A DNA stretch of 64,000 bases. It comes from Mytilus edulis (lineage: Eukaryota > Mollusca > Bivalvia > Mytilida > Mytilidae). Under the pieces are notes generated by a model. The model was not told the origin of the DNA. It saw only the letters and a list, made by a program, of their open reading frames with translations, and did no database searches. The position numbers were made by a program, and so were the translations under genes. The stretch covers positions 46,215,601 to 46,279,600 of the forward strand of contig NC_092356.1 in assembly GCF_963676685.1 (NCBI RefSeq). The letters are read 5' to 3'. Below are positions 12,476-26,500 of the stretch, piece after piece. Every line of letters begins with the position of its first letter. Position 1 is the first letter of the stretch.

Positions 12476-13140
12476 TTCCAAAAAAGTATAGGTAAATTAT
12501 TGGTAGTGTAGCTACGACGTAAGGAACATATCCGATATCATTTGTGAAACGGTTATTCCATAACGGTCAACCAACTCGTGATGGCGTCTGTAAAACTTTC
12601 GAAGGGCTGATTTCAACTTCACCATTTGGAACTCTTGGTTTAATAGCTACATTGTGAGCAGCAACACTCTTTCAAGAAAATCATAATAGGAAATGAAAGG
12701 ACGGAAATATTGTATCAATTGGGAGATATCTACCCAGTTTGCAGGTGCTGCTGGAATATTGCTACTTAGAAATGGAAAGTTCACAATTGGAAAGCTTAAA
12801 TCATCTCTTTTGTCGTTAAGTTTTGTTTTTAACCGACCCTCATTGTCCATTTCTAGATGTAAGTCAAGACATGAGGCCGACTTAACTGTATCTATTGTAT
12901 CCTTTATCTGTATTCCGATAGGATAGATGCGTTTAACATAGTCACCAACTTTTGAATTATTTAGTGAAAGAACATCATCTATATAGCGGAAAGTAGAGTT
13001 AAAGGATATTGCTAACTTCTCATCTTTCTTCCTTAAAAGTTCCTGTTTGAAGTCAGCCTCATTAAAATAAAGAAATAAGTCGGGAAAAAGAGGGGCACAA
13101 TTGGTTCCCATTGGAACCTGTTTGATGAGACTACGCAAGG
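12476..13140 (-). mobile_element. Reverse transcriptase fragment, Penelope-like (probable)
   Basis: A 163-codon open frame (12,647-13,138) reads MGTNCAP, then FRYIDDVLSLNN, where YIDD at residues 52-55 is the polymerase motif C with both aspartates. It continues with a 'LDLHLE' block and 'NDKRDDLSFPIVNFPF'. Downstream homology runs to about 12,476 without a continuous frame. The family is repeated in this window (24.2, 25.4, 39.9, 52.3, 60.4 and 63.6 kb). I place it with Penelope-like retroelements on general resemblance, and that assignment is uncertain. The N-terminal half and any endonuclease domain are missing. Confidence 0.7.
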
Positions 13141-13640
13141 AAAGGTGGTCTCATAAGACAGGTGTTCTTTTAATACAGGTTTCATCAATATGAAATGCCT
13201 TACAGAGGGGCCTAATATTAATGGTTTTTGCTTAATACAGGTGGTGTCGTAAGCAGGTTTGATTGATATAGTTAGAAGAACAGGGAATAAATATGAAAGT
13301 GAAATACAATACTGATTACCAACGGATTTGATGTTATTATTTACATAATAGAATTTAAAAATTTAGATGAAGTTCTCAAGAAGGTATAGCGTAAGAATCA
13401 TGAACAAAGTGACAGATAAATTTTTCTATAAATAAGACTGTTTGTTTTCCCGTGTGAATGGTTTTACATTAGTCTTTTTTTGAGCTCTTCAGCTTATTGT
13501 TCGGTGTGAGCTTAGGCTCCGTTTTGAAGACTGTACTTTCACATATGATGTTTTTTTTTCTTTACAAATTATGACTTGGATGGAGAGTTGTCTCATTGTC
13601 ACTCATATCACATCTTCTTATATCTATGTAGCACCCTTGC

Positions 13641-13846
<206 letters not shown>

Positions 13847-14445
13847 GATAAAAAACTGTACTGACGTGTCCATAATATCCATATACTCACGCATGACGCC
13901 TGAAAATAATTAAAACAATAGTTTAAAAATAATTTGAAATTAAAGACTTTTAAAAGAAACAAATTGTTGATAACTCTTAAATACAAACTTTCAACATCAA
14001 ACAAAGCGTTTAGTGTTAACAAAGATACAACCCAACTTGTCTTAAACAAATCGAAAAATGAATAAAGATTTGTAGAAATGTTGCGAAACGTTCAAGCTGT
14101 ATCGATCCGATGTCATGTATATCTGTTTATGGCAACTACATGTACACCTTAGGAAAGCAATACTAAATCAAAATGTTCACAACATATATAATAGAGATGT
14201 CAAACAAAACAAATATTCAAAACAAAAAGATAATTGCGCTAAAAGAAACGATACCCGGCTTGCAATTTGGTACGCCAGACTTTATAAGAATTATCAGTGG
14301 AGCTCGTTGCTTAGATTCCTCTAAATACTTCGTCTCTGTATAAATTAGTGAGTTTTTCTAATTTAATTGAACAACACAATACACCAATACACCTTGAGTT
14401 GTTAAATATATATATCTATTTAGTACTGTTCTTCACTCAACTTAC

Positions 14446-14550
14446 TGCGTTCACAATTTTGTCCTGTGTAGCCGGCATGGCAATTGCAAAAGTAGCCTTG
14501 TTTGCCGTCATAACAGCTTCCATGACCCTTGCAAGGATCTGGTAAACAAT
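14446..14550 (-). CDS. Gene 1 exon 11: EGF-like (105 nt), last found
   Basis: A phase 1-1 exon: CLPDPCKGHGSCYDGKQGY, then FCNCHAGYTGQNC. It ends at a consensus GTAAGT donor. If the donor were not used, the frame would stop after about a dozen more codons, so a terminal exon cannot be excluded. No further cysteine-rich exon was seen to the left. Confidence 0.8.
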
Positions 14551-17500
14551 CTGAAACAATAAAAGTAGTAATATAAAGTTCATAATAATCCAGTTGAACA
14601 ATGGTAATTTTAATATCTGTTTGGGAATCACTTATACAAATACTCGTTTCTTACATTATTGTTATTACTGACGCATGTCTGAGGTGAATAGTTTGACTCT
14701 CCCTCTGGTATCTTTTGTCCCTCTTTTTCAATATCACAATTGAAAAAAAATGTTCTCTCAATAAACATGGTATTGATGAATAAGGCGTACTTAAAATACA
14801 ATAACATTGTATTGTCCTTCCAGTATTCAACTTGAAGTTCTAACATATAATGAAATATTAAAATAGAGACAAAATATACTTAAGGAATATTCAAATTCAT
14901 AAGTGAAATTGAACTTACAAAGTCATGGCAAAAAACGAAAACAAATCAAAGAGACAAACAACAGTACACAAATAACATAGAAAACTAAAACCTGAGCAAC
15001 ACGAAACCCACAAAAACCTGGCGAGATTGCAGGATCCGGAAGGGTGAGCAGATCCTACTTCACTAGTGGCAGCCGTCGTTTTGTAATGTAAGTATTAGGT
15101 AAAATAGGTGTTATACATAAGATGTGAAAAAGATGTGACACAGTCGAAAGAGCAAAATGTACTTACGATTGGTAACTGTAATAAAAAAAACAATGGAAAT
15201 CAAAACAGGTAAAAGCACATGAACATGTAATACTTGCTATATATGATATAACGATTTTTGCTAATTGACGTTCACGTAATTCATATATAATGTTCATTTT
15301 AAACTTATTGATTTAGGTAAGACAGTTTTGAATTCATCGGTGTATACCCTAAATAGTTTCTTTCAAAGTTAAAAATAAAAATAACAGGCGATCTATCGCT
15401 GCAGGAAAACACAATAAATAAATAAATTCAGTACGTATTGGAATCATGTCTATCAAGCTTTGCTATACAAATTATATTATTAATCACAGTATCATGTGGT
15501 ATAAAGCTTTCACTAGGTTTTAACATTAAAAGAACAAACATGACTTTTAACAATCTTAAATGAATTTTTTTTTCTGTCAATTGTTTTGCAGATATTTCTT
15601 ACGTGAAACAACAATAACCGAGAGTTAAATGGAGCGAAGAAACAGTCTAACCTGTATCACATTGCTTTCCTGTGTATCCTTTATTACAATGACACGTATA
15701 ACCGGCTGGACTATTTAAACAACTTCCTTGTCCTGAACAAGGATCAGGATGACAGACTGTAAATTAAAAAACTAAAGAATTTATTTCACCATAAGGTGTT
15801 TTTTTTTAATTTATACTCCTCTACATTTAGGCAACATTACATAATTTTATATAGTGCATATTATAGATTATAGATATATACATTACTTTTATGTTTGCAT
15901 TTTACAAAGTTTTTTTGTTGTTGTTGGGAACTTTAATTGGTTCTTTTTAGGATGTTATTGAAAGTTTCTACTTTACTATTTACAACAGCAACCTGTTATC
16001 ATCATGTTCCGTTGATGCAAATTATTCATTCCGTTTTCTATTAAAAGGTATATATAATTATTGTGTTAAACAACTGTGTTAAGTTTCTATTTTAGAGTCT
16101 CTATAACATTCAGGTATTTATTAATAGCAAAAGCGTCCTGTAAAATGTCACAGACGTACAACAATTGTAACGTCAAACTGAGTGTAGATGAAGTTCCCGT
16201 ATATCATGCACGTATACATCCGACATTTCGCAATCATAAATATCTGGATAGTGATATAAGTTTGAAGTTTATACATTGTAATAAAATGTTGTTCTTTTTT
16301 GCAGTTCGAAACAAGATTAATACTCACAATCAATAACTGAAATTATAAATATAAAACAAAGCTAAGTCGTTATATAAGCTTCCAAAAAAAAAAACCTAAT
16401 AGATTGGCGCAGAGATAAAAAAAAATCATTATCAGCACTACCAACAAATCAAGTAACAAAACGAACAGGACAACAGAACAACAGAAAACACTAAAGGAAA
16501 CAAAACCAAAGCATAACACACTCTACTTAATGCTTTATAATGTTTATACATAGTGGTATAAAAAAAACCACCTTTTTTAGAATACAAATATGCAGAATGT
16601 ACAGTTTGCTATACTATAACATGCACAATATATATCTCTTAGGTAAACTTGACCATATATTCATTTACCCACTGTATTTTAGGTCCAGTTTCGGAATAAA
16701 ACTCCTGCATTGTTTTTAAAAGTAAAGAGATTGATTTGCAATAACACGTTGTAACTATAATAAGAATCCGTAGGACAGCATAGCAAACCTAGCAGACTAT
16801 TCAATGTTGCCAACTTATTTTAAACATATTTATTTAGAGTGGATTAGGAAACAACTTATTGCAACTTATTAGATTCCCTTTCCACTTTTCGGGTGCGAGT
16901 GCTGCCTTGTAGCGGCATTAGCCTGCTCTTTCTCGAAATCTACAAGGGTGTTTTTTACGTGCAAGAGATATTGCTCTTTCTTAACCCGGGCCAGCCATTT
17001 ACCGTCCCCTTTCGACGGATTATCATCGTTTCTCAAGACCATACTTGTGGTTAAAAGCAAAGAAATTATAATGTCTCCACATACATGTTTTAAAATAGAA
17101 CCAAATTTCAAACTTTAATTAAATATATCTATACCTTTATTGCATGTTGATCCTGTATATCCATTTTGACAGAAGCATGAAAATCCAGATGGACTGTTAG
17201 TACAATGCCCATTTCTATTACACGGATCAGGGTGACAATCTGTAGGAATAGAATGAGGAACAGTTAAATCAAATTGAATTATAATCTAAAGATCCTTTAG
17301 ATATAAACTAGTACGAAATTTAAGTGAAATTGGATTGTTAAAACTTTTCATTACAAATTGAACATTTTACATTTACTTCTAAATGAACATTACTTATCTG
17401 TTACCTTCATAAGTCAATAACTTCTTGGTCGGGAATGCCAAATTGAATCTGCTTACACTTTGTTTAGCATCTTAAACCAACCCCTTTTTTGACGAGGTTC

Positions 17501-20500
17501 GAATTGCTCAGTTTTATTTTTTTGTTACATACACTGTAGTGGCATTTACAAGTTTGTTTGTCCTCGCTTTGTCATTTGCCTTGATTTTTATTGATTTTAT
17601 TAGTAATTTAAAAATGTTTGATACCCGGTTTAGTAATTTTAAAACGGTATTCCATACTATGGACATGAGAACATTTTAAATTCTAAATTGCAAATATTGT
17701 GTATCCTGTTCCTGTATTTTTGTCATTTTAACTTACAACCATAAACTTATAATACTTACGATCAACAACTGCAAGAGAAAAGAAAAATTTAACACATGAA
17801 ATATATAGACATTTGATTAACTTCACAATGCATTTTGGATTTTTTAAAATGAAAACAAAAAGATTTTATTCGAATATTACTAACTGAAAAAGAAAAGAAA
17901 AAGTTTATAAATTCATGACACAAAATCCATCAACCACACAAAAAAATTGAAAAAGTAACGCATAGTGAGCTATTGCTGTATAACAGATGAGTCCTATGTA
18001 GACGGAAGGCGCCGCGTTATGTATTGAAAGATTTTATCAACATACCAGTATTACATGTTATCCCGGTATAACCCGTATCACATGTACACGAGAATCTGGT
18101 TTGTAGGTTTATACATTTTCCATGTACACTGCATTGATTTGGTAAGCAATCTGTTTAAAAAAAGAAAATAGTAAAATACTCATTCTACAAGTAAACCGTT
18201 TATAAAAACGTTTATTAAAGGGTAATGATAACTCGTGGTAGTTCTTTTGAAATGGATTCAAATATGGTATTATAATGCGTATGATACATAATTATTATAA
18301 GCATTTTATGGAAGTTAATTATATATCTTGCAATTCAGTCCTATATCAATAACTTCCTAAATTTCACATTTCGAATGATTCATATCTATTAATAAGGATT
18401 AATAAAGGCAACAGTAGTATACCGCTGTTCAAAACTCATAAATCCATGGACAAAAAACAAAATCGGGGTAACAAACTAAAACCGAGGGAAACGCATTTAA
18501 TATAAGAGGAGAACAACGACATAACACTAAAATGTAACACACACCGACAAAATCCCACGAGAATAACAATTATAACATATATATATAACATCAAAACCAA
18601 ATACATGAATTTGGGATAGACAAGTACCGTGACACGTCTTATCGCAATGTGAATTTACACTCAAAAATAAGAGAAAACAAACGACACAAAGTTATAATGT
18701 AATACACACAGAAACGAACTATAATATAACAATGGCCATATTCCTGACTTGGTACTGTTGAGAATAGTTCGAAGTTATAACGTTACGTTTCCCGTATTTA
18801 CGTTAACATGTTTGTGACGTTTCTTTCACCTTGTATGGGCTTCGCCATTGTAAATATTATACGCAAAGTAAACACAACCCAAAGTACATATACGACTTAC
18901 TTAGTTTATTCCACACATTTTTGGTGCCGTTACCAGGATAAGATGGACAGCAAGCTAAAAGCAGTCTGAGCTGGTCACAAAAGTGCAGTAACGAGACTTT
19001 TACGGAAAACGGAAGACGATTCAAACTTAGACAATGAAGAAAGTGCTGACGGGTTGCTGCCCATGAATTGGTAATTTTAATGAAATTTTAAGGAGTAGCC
19101 CTTTATAGTCAATTTTAAATTAGTAATCTTTCACAAAATTCTTCTCCACTTAATCTATTGGGCCCAATATAATTAAAAATGGGTACAATAGGCTATCTAG
19201 ATTGAAAATTGTATCCGAAGACTCACCTATCCAACCGACACGGCCATGGCTAACAATAGAACATAGGGCCGGGGTTATTATAGAAGGATATGGGAAAATT
19301 GTAAAAAAAAAAAGCCAATTTCAAATGGGAACTGTTACATCTTGAAAAATAATTTGAAAATGATAAGGGGTTTTCAGTAACTATTGTCCACTTTTGTCAT
19401 ATGCATCTCAATGACAGCCTGCTTTTACAAATTGATCGAAACTGAACAGGCACTTTGTTGAATTTTGTTTAAAAATTTCGTATTTTTAGTCATTTTGTAT
19501 AATGCCTGTCAATGTTAGGCATTTTATAAGTTGCCTGAAAATTTAGTCATTTTTTAAAATGCCTTAATTTAGAAAATGCCTGTAACATATATTAGAGGTA
19601 TATTTTGGTTTGCGTATATTATCTAGGTTGAAACATTTGTTATAAACTATTTTCTTAAACATTACCAGAGAAGTAAAGGCCAATAAATATACGAAACAAT
19701 ATTTATCAATAACACACCACTGTCTAACATATCTTTGAGTCCTATCAGTACTTTAAATAAACTACCCTATAATATTGTACATTCAATATTTTTTTTATCA
19801 TTGTCAGTATTAAAGATGTATTCCCATTTAAAGTTTTCCTTCCCAAAGGTATCAAAAGCTCAGTAATCAGCATTTCTAAGTTGACATTCTGAATTTGGAA
19901 ATCTATAACAGTACTGGCATCGATCCAACGGTTTTAAATAAGGTACATTTAGTCACACGTGTATGCATTGGCAAGAAGTTGTCGAGTGTAGCTTACCAAC
20001 TGACAGGTTACATTTTTAAATACGATTGTTCAAGTGATTTCTAAAATGCGCAATAACATTATGTTGTAAAAAATTGTGACCTATAGTTGTTAATTTTTGT
20101 GTCTTTTTTGGTCTCATGTAGACAGTTGTCTCATTGGCAATCATACCACATCTTCTTTTTTATTTTCAGTCCATACAAAACAAAGTAGTAACAAATCCAC
20201 AAAAATCAAATTAGGCCAAGATAAATAATCATTAAAATTACAATCTCATAACATATTAAGCACAAATATACGAAACGGACTTTACTTTGTAATAGTATTG
20301 TTTTATTAAAATCTGCTGTGATAAAAAAAAAAAAAAAAAAAAAAAGAAAGTGCTGAACTTTTAGAAACATTAATTCAAAAACAGAAAATTATTAGTGCAT
20401 TGGACGAAGATATTATGAATTCTTTAAAGGAGGAGGACATCGAGGAAGAAATTCTTAATGCAAATGAGTACAAATTCTTTCCGAACACCAAAATACGACA

Positions 20501-23500
20501 TTTACGGAAAACATTCGCAAACAAATCATGTACTGATAATGATATCCCACAGCATGATCACGCATTACCTTCTCACACTTTTGAAAACATTGATCAACAC
20601 AGTTCTGTTCCGTACACAACACAAATGTATCCCGTTCAGCAACCTAGCAACCAAAATCACCATTTGCCGAAACTTACACTACCCATGTTTAACGGAGAAA
20701 TTCTGACTTGGCAAACATTTTGGGACTCTTTTGAATCTTCCGTCCATTACAATGTAACACTCACATACGTACAGAAACTTAGTTATTTAAAATCCCAGCT
20801 TGTTAATGATGAACTATTGACGGGTTACCGCTCACAAACTCAAATTACATGGAAGCTATTAAACTTTTAAAGGAGCGTTTCGGACAATCGCATAAGATTA
20901 TAAATGCTTATATGCAAGCTTTGCTAGAACTTAGAGCACCACAAAACAACCTACTCAGTCTACGTGTTTATTACGACAAGTTAGAGGCATATATAAGAGG
21001 TCTTGAATCGTTATGCCGCTCCGGAGAATCGTATGGTGCATTACTTATTCCGATAATACTGAACAAGCTTCCGTCAGAAATACGACAACACTTAGCTCGT
21101 GAAAACGGTTCCGATAATTGGGAATTGATTGATTTGAGACGTGGAATTTTGAAAGAAATCACTATAATTGAAGCTGGACAACGTTCGTCGTCGTTTATGG
21201 ATTCAATGCAGCATACCACAATGACCGCATCGTTTTTGACATGCGTTAATAGAAAATGTGAACCGAGTAAAGTAGTAACATTCGATAACCGTGAGAGACA
21301 AACACAAAATATTCGACAAAAACCTTGCATATTCTGCCAGAATTTACATGACACTGCAAAATGCCCAAATATTACAGATCACGATACACGCCTATCAATC
21401 GTCAAAGAAAAGAAGTTATGTTTTAACTGTTTAGGATCACACCGTTCCGTAGATTGTAAATCGAAATTTCGCTGCCGCCAGTGCCATCAAAAGCACCACA
21501 CAAGTCTTTGCCATGGAAATACCTGTACTAATGATCAGCAAATGTCAGTTAATGCCGTAGTTGATGATAACGAAAATACACTGCTCGCCGCAAGTTTTCA
21601 TTCGTCTGAAGAAAAATCCCGTTCGAACGTGCTTCTAAAAACTGCCGTTGCACCAGTTGGGGGAAATCGATATGTTGATACGCATATTTTGTTTGATGAA
21701 GGAGCACAGCGCTCTTTTGTTACCGAGGAATTAACGTCGAAAATAGATTTAGAAATACTAGGAACAGAAACCATACATTTATCGGCATTTGAAGTACCGA
21801 CATTAAAGTCCGTCATTTGTCAAGAGCGCGCGTATACGTAGAGTCGATAAATAGAACGAAAATTTCAGTTGAGGTTCTAGTAGTACCGAACATCGCCAGC
21901 CCGTTAACGAATTACATCGGTAATGGTATACGAGAATTCAAGTACCTGAAAGGATTACGTTTAGCTCGTCCGTTTACAGAAGACAACTCTTCTTTTGAAA
22001 TTTCCTTGCTCATCGGAGCTGATTTCTATTGGGAATTCGTAGAGGATACAATATTAAGAGGAAATGGTCAACCGCCGTAAAGTCAAAACTTGGTTATTTG
22101 TTGTCTGGTCCAATTCCGACGTCTTATCGTCAACAGAGTAATGTAGGTATGTACAACATATTGACATCGCACAAACCAAAGGAGTTGAATTTAGAAAAAT
22201 TCAGTCCCTGAACTCTCCCCCCCCCCCCCCTCCCGGAGCTGGGATCGAATCAGGAACCTTTGTGTTAGGAGACTGATGCACTAACCACTAGACCACGGCT
22301 AGCGTCACTGATGAGTCTTATGTAGACAAAACTCGCGTCTGGTGTATCAAATTTAAAGCCTGGCACCTTTGATTACTATTAACATAAAAAGAAGTAGAAT
22401 ATAAAGAATACTGTTCTAACAGCTTTTCAGAATGAACAGTAGTTTTTTTTTTCTTTTTATAAAAAAATTAAGATTGTTATTATATATTTGTACTTAGTAA
22501 AGAACGCTCACAGCGTGACACAGATTTTATATTTTGTCATTCAATCCAAATGTGTTAAGTTTGATAATAATAAGGCTGATTTAATTGTATTCTGTTTTGT
22601 GTGAAACATGTTATACACACCAAATTCATTCAATTAAACAAATAATTGTTTATCCATCATCATCTGTAATTTTCCTTATTGTCCTCATGGTATTTTTTCT
22701 TTCTTGAAAGCATATTTCATGCACCTACTATGCCTTTTTATTATGATATCGTATTGAATTTTAATTTCACAAGTGAAATTAAAATTTTTTGAAATCCTTT
22801 ACTTTTGTTATGTTTTCATTTGTTTCTTTCGCGGCGAAGTAAAAACGATGTTCACTCAAAGATGAATAATTATTATACATATACTTCTGATATAGATTAT
22901 TCCACTCACGTTCACATGGTAACCACTGGTTATTGTTTGGACAGTAGCAAACTCCTTTTACGCAATATCCGCCTTTCATGCATGAAACATTATGGCAAGG
23001 ATCATCTGGTCAAAGATAAATATTCGTTTAGTTTTTGGTTATTTGCTTTAATTTTTTGTTTTGTTTGTTGGTTATTTTGTTATCATATGAATGTTACAGT
23101 TAGTCGAATTATGTGACAGAGAGGTAAACATATATTTATATAGAAGCAACATCAAACAGTGGTTAGTTGATGGTACTGTATTGATGAAAACGAGTCTAAA
23201 ATTCTTGTGAAATAATGGAAAGGAATTCAAACGAACGTCTAGAAAAATTTTGTTTTGTAATTTTATGAAAACTAAAAAAGAAACAGTAAAATTGACACAC
23301 TTAATATGACCATGTGAACATGCATGAATTTATCTTAATTATGTATAGGAGTTCTCCTCCTTTGAAAAAAATGTTTTACCAATTTTGTTATGAAAACAGT
23401 ATTGTTCAGCAAAAGATAAATTTGAAAAACCGAGAAAATAACCAGCAAAATAACGGCCGCAAGTAAGTAAAACAAAAATGTCATGTTGTCACAGTGGTAA

Positions 23501-26500
23501 ATGTATATGTTATCAACTTGTTTATTATTATTGACTAATTTGATTCGTTTAGTATCTCACATATCATACATTGTAATGTACTTTCAAAGGTTTAAAACGA
23601 CTTAAATAAAAGTCATAATGCGCAGTTATTTTAAAATATAAAAAAATGGATATACTTTGTGGATTTTATGAAATTGTTTGGGAACTGTATACGTTTCATC
23701 TATTATTTTCCAAAATGTTTGTCAAATACATATTCAGCTGTACACACACAAAAAAAGGGAAATGCAATAACAATCAATATGTTGGTATTGTCAAAAAGAC
23801 AATATGCTATCTATAACATTCAACAAGATAAAATAAAATATAATGCACTGACGATTTTTGATACATACATTGTATATGGTAGAAAATTGATAAGATCACA
23901 ATGTTACATTTCTTTGAGATCTATACAGGACATATCAACTCAATGAAGTATATCAACCTCTGACTTCGTCCTCAGTCAACATACGTCTTTCAGTTAAATA
24001 TATCATTGTATCGACCGCACAACATTGCTCAAATTGTACAATATTCCGTTAAGAGATGACCGAAGGATACCAGAGGGACAGTCAAAATCACAAATCCAAA
24101 ATAAACTAATAACGCCATGGCTAAAATATAAAAAGACGAACAGACAAATAATAGTACAAAAAACACAACATAGAAAACAAAAGAATAGGAACACGAACTC
24201 GGTTCAAATTTGGTAGATCAGATTCGTGATAAAAAGGAAAGTGGATTGAAGTTACGACACAAAGAACATCAGATATTATCGTAAATACCGCACACTTGAC
24301 GTTTACAATGTACCGCGCTTAATGTAACGTCACGTCACCTTGACGTGTTATTAGGCTTTCCTAATACATCTATCAAATAGTCAAGACGTCTTTTATTTCT
24401 ATCATCCACTTTATGATGTTATGGTGCCGTGACCAGGATAGAAAATAAAATACGAAGATGAAAGCCGTCCGAGCGGGACACAAAGGTGCAGTAACGAAAC
24501 TCCTAAAGAAATTTGAAGAAATTCAACAAAGTTACGAAGCGGACTACAAGGAAATTTCAACATTATTAGAAGTAGTCACTCAGAAGAAAAGAACTTTAGA
24601 GATTATCAACGAAAAGATATTAGAGCAAACTTCGGATGAAGATGTAGCAGTGGGAATACAGGAATCAGATGAGTACATGTTCAATTTAGAATATAAATTA
24701 CGACAAGTTACAAAATTAACAAAGTCAGTTCAAAATCAGAATTTACCCGCAAATGAACAAATTTCATTGAATTTGAACCCTCATGCCAATAGTTTTACAC
24801 AATCGGTTCCATCTACATTTATTAGTCAACCTTCAACATCAGCAATCCAACAATATACGCATAGCTCAAATTCACGCACAAAATACCAACTACCTAAAGT
24901 CCCTTCTACAAAGCCGTTGTCGAAAACTCAATGTAGGAGGAGACGGACTAGCAAGATTTGCCGTCATACGGACCAGAAATGGACTAACATCGCGTCCGAT
25001 CACAAAACTGTACCCACTTGAAGTTAGTATGAATAGCTATGATGACAATACAGACTGTGCAGTTAAAACCTGTCGCAAAGCTAAAATGGTCGCCATGGAG
25101 AAGATAAAGAAATAGACTAAGTGAATTATACAAAAATTTTAAATGTGTTAATAGCGAGATTCAATTTAGTTTTTCATGGACATTAATTCATTTGAGAAAT
25201 GCTTAAAGTTTTCAGTTATTTTATTTTCTTAATGGTTAAATTCAATGTTTTTTTTGTTAATTTCCCTTTTGTGCTGCCCCCAGCATATCGTAAATACCGC
25301 ATACTTGACGTTTACTATGTACCGCGCTTTATGCAACGTCACGTCACCTTGACGTGTTACTAGGCTTTTCTAATACATCTATCAAATAGTCAAGACGTCT
25401 TTTATTTCTATCATCCACTTTATGATAGATATAAACTGTGAAACGGTTATTTTATAACGGCCTACCAACTCGTGATGGCGTCCGTAAAATTTACGAAGGG
25501 ATGATTTCAAATTCACCATTTGAAAATCCTGGTTTAATAGCTTCCTTGTGAGCAGAAACCATCTATCAAAAAAATCATGATAGGAAATACAAGTTCGGGA
25601 GTATTGTATCAATTGGTAGATATATACTCTGTATGCAGGCAATGCTGCTACATAGAAAAGGGAAGTTCACAATTGGGAAGCTGAAATCATCTCTTAATTC
25701 GTAAAATTTTGTTTTCAACCGACCCTTATTGTCAATTTCTAGATGAAAGTCAAGATATGAGGCCGACTTAACTGTATCTGTTGTCTCCTTTATCTATATC
25801 TCTTTAAATTGATTCCAAAAAAAAGGAAAATTACCAATTGAAATGTCAATGTTTTCATTATAGAACCTCTTGATGAATTTACGTTGGAGTTTTTTTTTTA
25901 ATACTTGTTCGTACACATATTTTTTTCCGGCCCATTATTGTAGTTTGAATAAAACCATTGGTTTCATCCTGTGAATTTACACATATTTGTTTCCGGCCCA
26001 TTATTGTAGTTTGAATAAGACCATTGGTTTCATCCTATGAATTTGTTTTGCTTTTTTTCATACACTGTAATGGACCAACGAAATTACGGCAAATTAGAGT
26101 CGAACATGCGTCTCTTTTGTCGCCAATTGTATCAAATACATGTTATTACGCAATAATGATATGAATTCTTTTAATTATATATTACAAAAGTTAAGCCTAC
26201 TACAAATATTCTGATACGGTAAGCGAATAATGATGATAAAGTGTCGCAAATTCAATATTGGTCGAACCAAAATCGTGGACTTAAATTTGATCTTTCAAAA
26301 GTTGATATACTGCTAAAGATTATTTTATTGTTTCGTGTGAATATTTAAATGTATATACCCTGCACGTGTATATGTATTGCTTAGTCGTTTATCATTTTTT
26401 TGTGTAGCTTCTTGAGAATTATTTTATTTCACTGATATCAAAACTATTTTATTGTATAATGCATTCATATTATCAGGTCATTTTTGTCACCAATTTGTAA

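Larger units (their letters stand above)
18922..22215 (+). mobile_element. BEL/Pao retrotransposon A, 5' part (gag-protease), broken
   Basis: It lies antisense in the intron between gene 1 exons 7 and 8. A primer-binding-like site, TGGTGCCGTTACCAGGAT, starts at 18,922, and a gag start (ATG at 18,943) soon meets a stop. After a 1.29-kb insertion gag resumes. It then shifts frame near 20,850, meets another break near 21,840 and one near 22,080. The last part contains LLIGADFYWEF and SKLGYLLSGP blocks typical of the BEL protease region. Reverse transcriptase, RNase H, integrase and the 3' LTR are absent, and homology stops before 22,215. It is inactive. Confidence 0.85.
24277..25427 (+). mobile_element. 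BEL/Pao element B: short, LTR-bounded, internally deleted
   Basis: Direct repeats of 142 bp (24,277-24,418 and 25,286-25,427) differ by only a few bases and bound a 1.15-kb element. The host flank is duplicated as GATAT on both sides (24,272-24,276 and 25,428-25,432); the uninterrupted host sequence is seen at 12,530 and 52,370. A primer-binding-like site TGGTGCCGTGACCAGGAT follows the left repeat at 24,422. Coding begins with gag and ends with the tail of pol, and everything between is missing. The repeat ends lack TG...CA, a caveat on exact boundaries. It resembles a TRIM-type nonautonomous element. Confidence 0.75.

Noticed and set aside
17877-17893. A 3-nt exon (TTA) between CAG and GTAATA
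   Set aside because: Too short to distinguish from chance, and the same intron already has a better 9-nt candidate.
21697-21711. Asp-Glu-Gly in the BEL protease as a disabling mutation
   Set aside because: I believe this variant occurs in some BEL families, so it cannot be taken as damage without comparison.
23659-23946. 95-codon plus-strand frame in a gene 1 intron
   Set aside because: No recognisable domain, no splice support and AT-driven composition.
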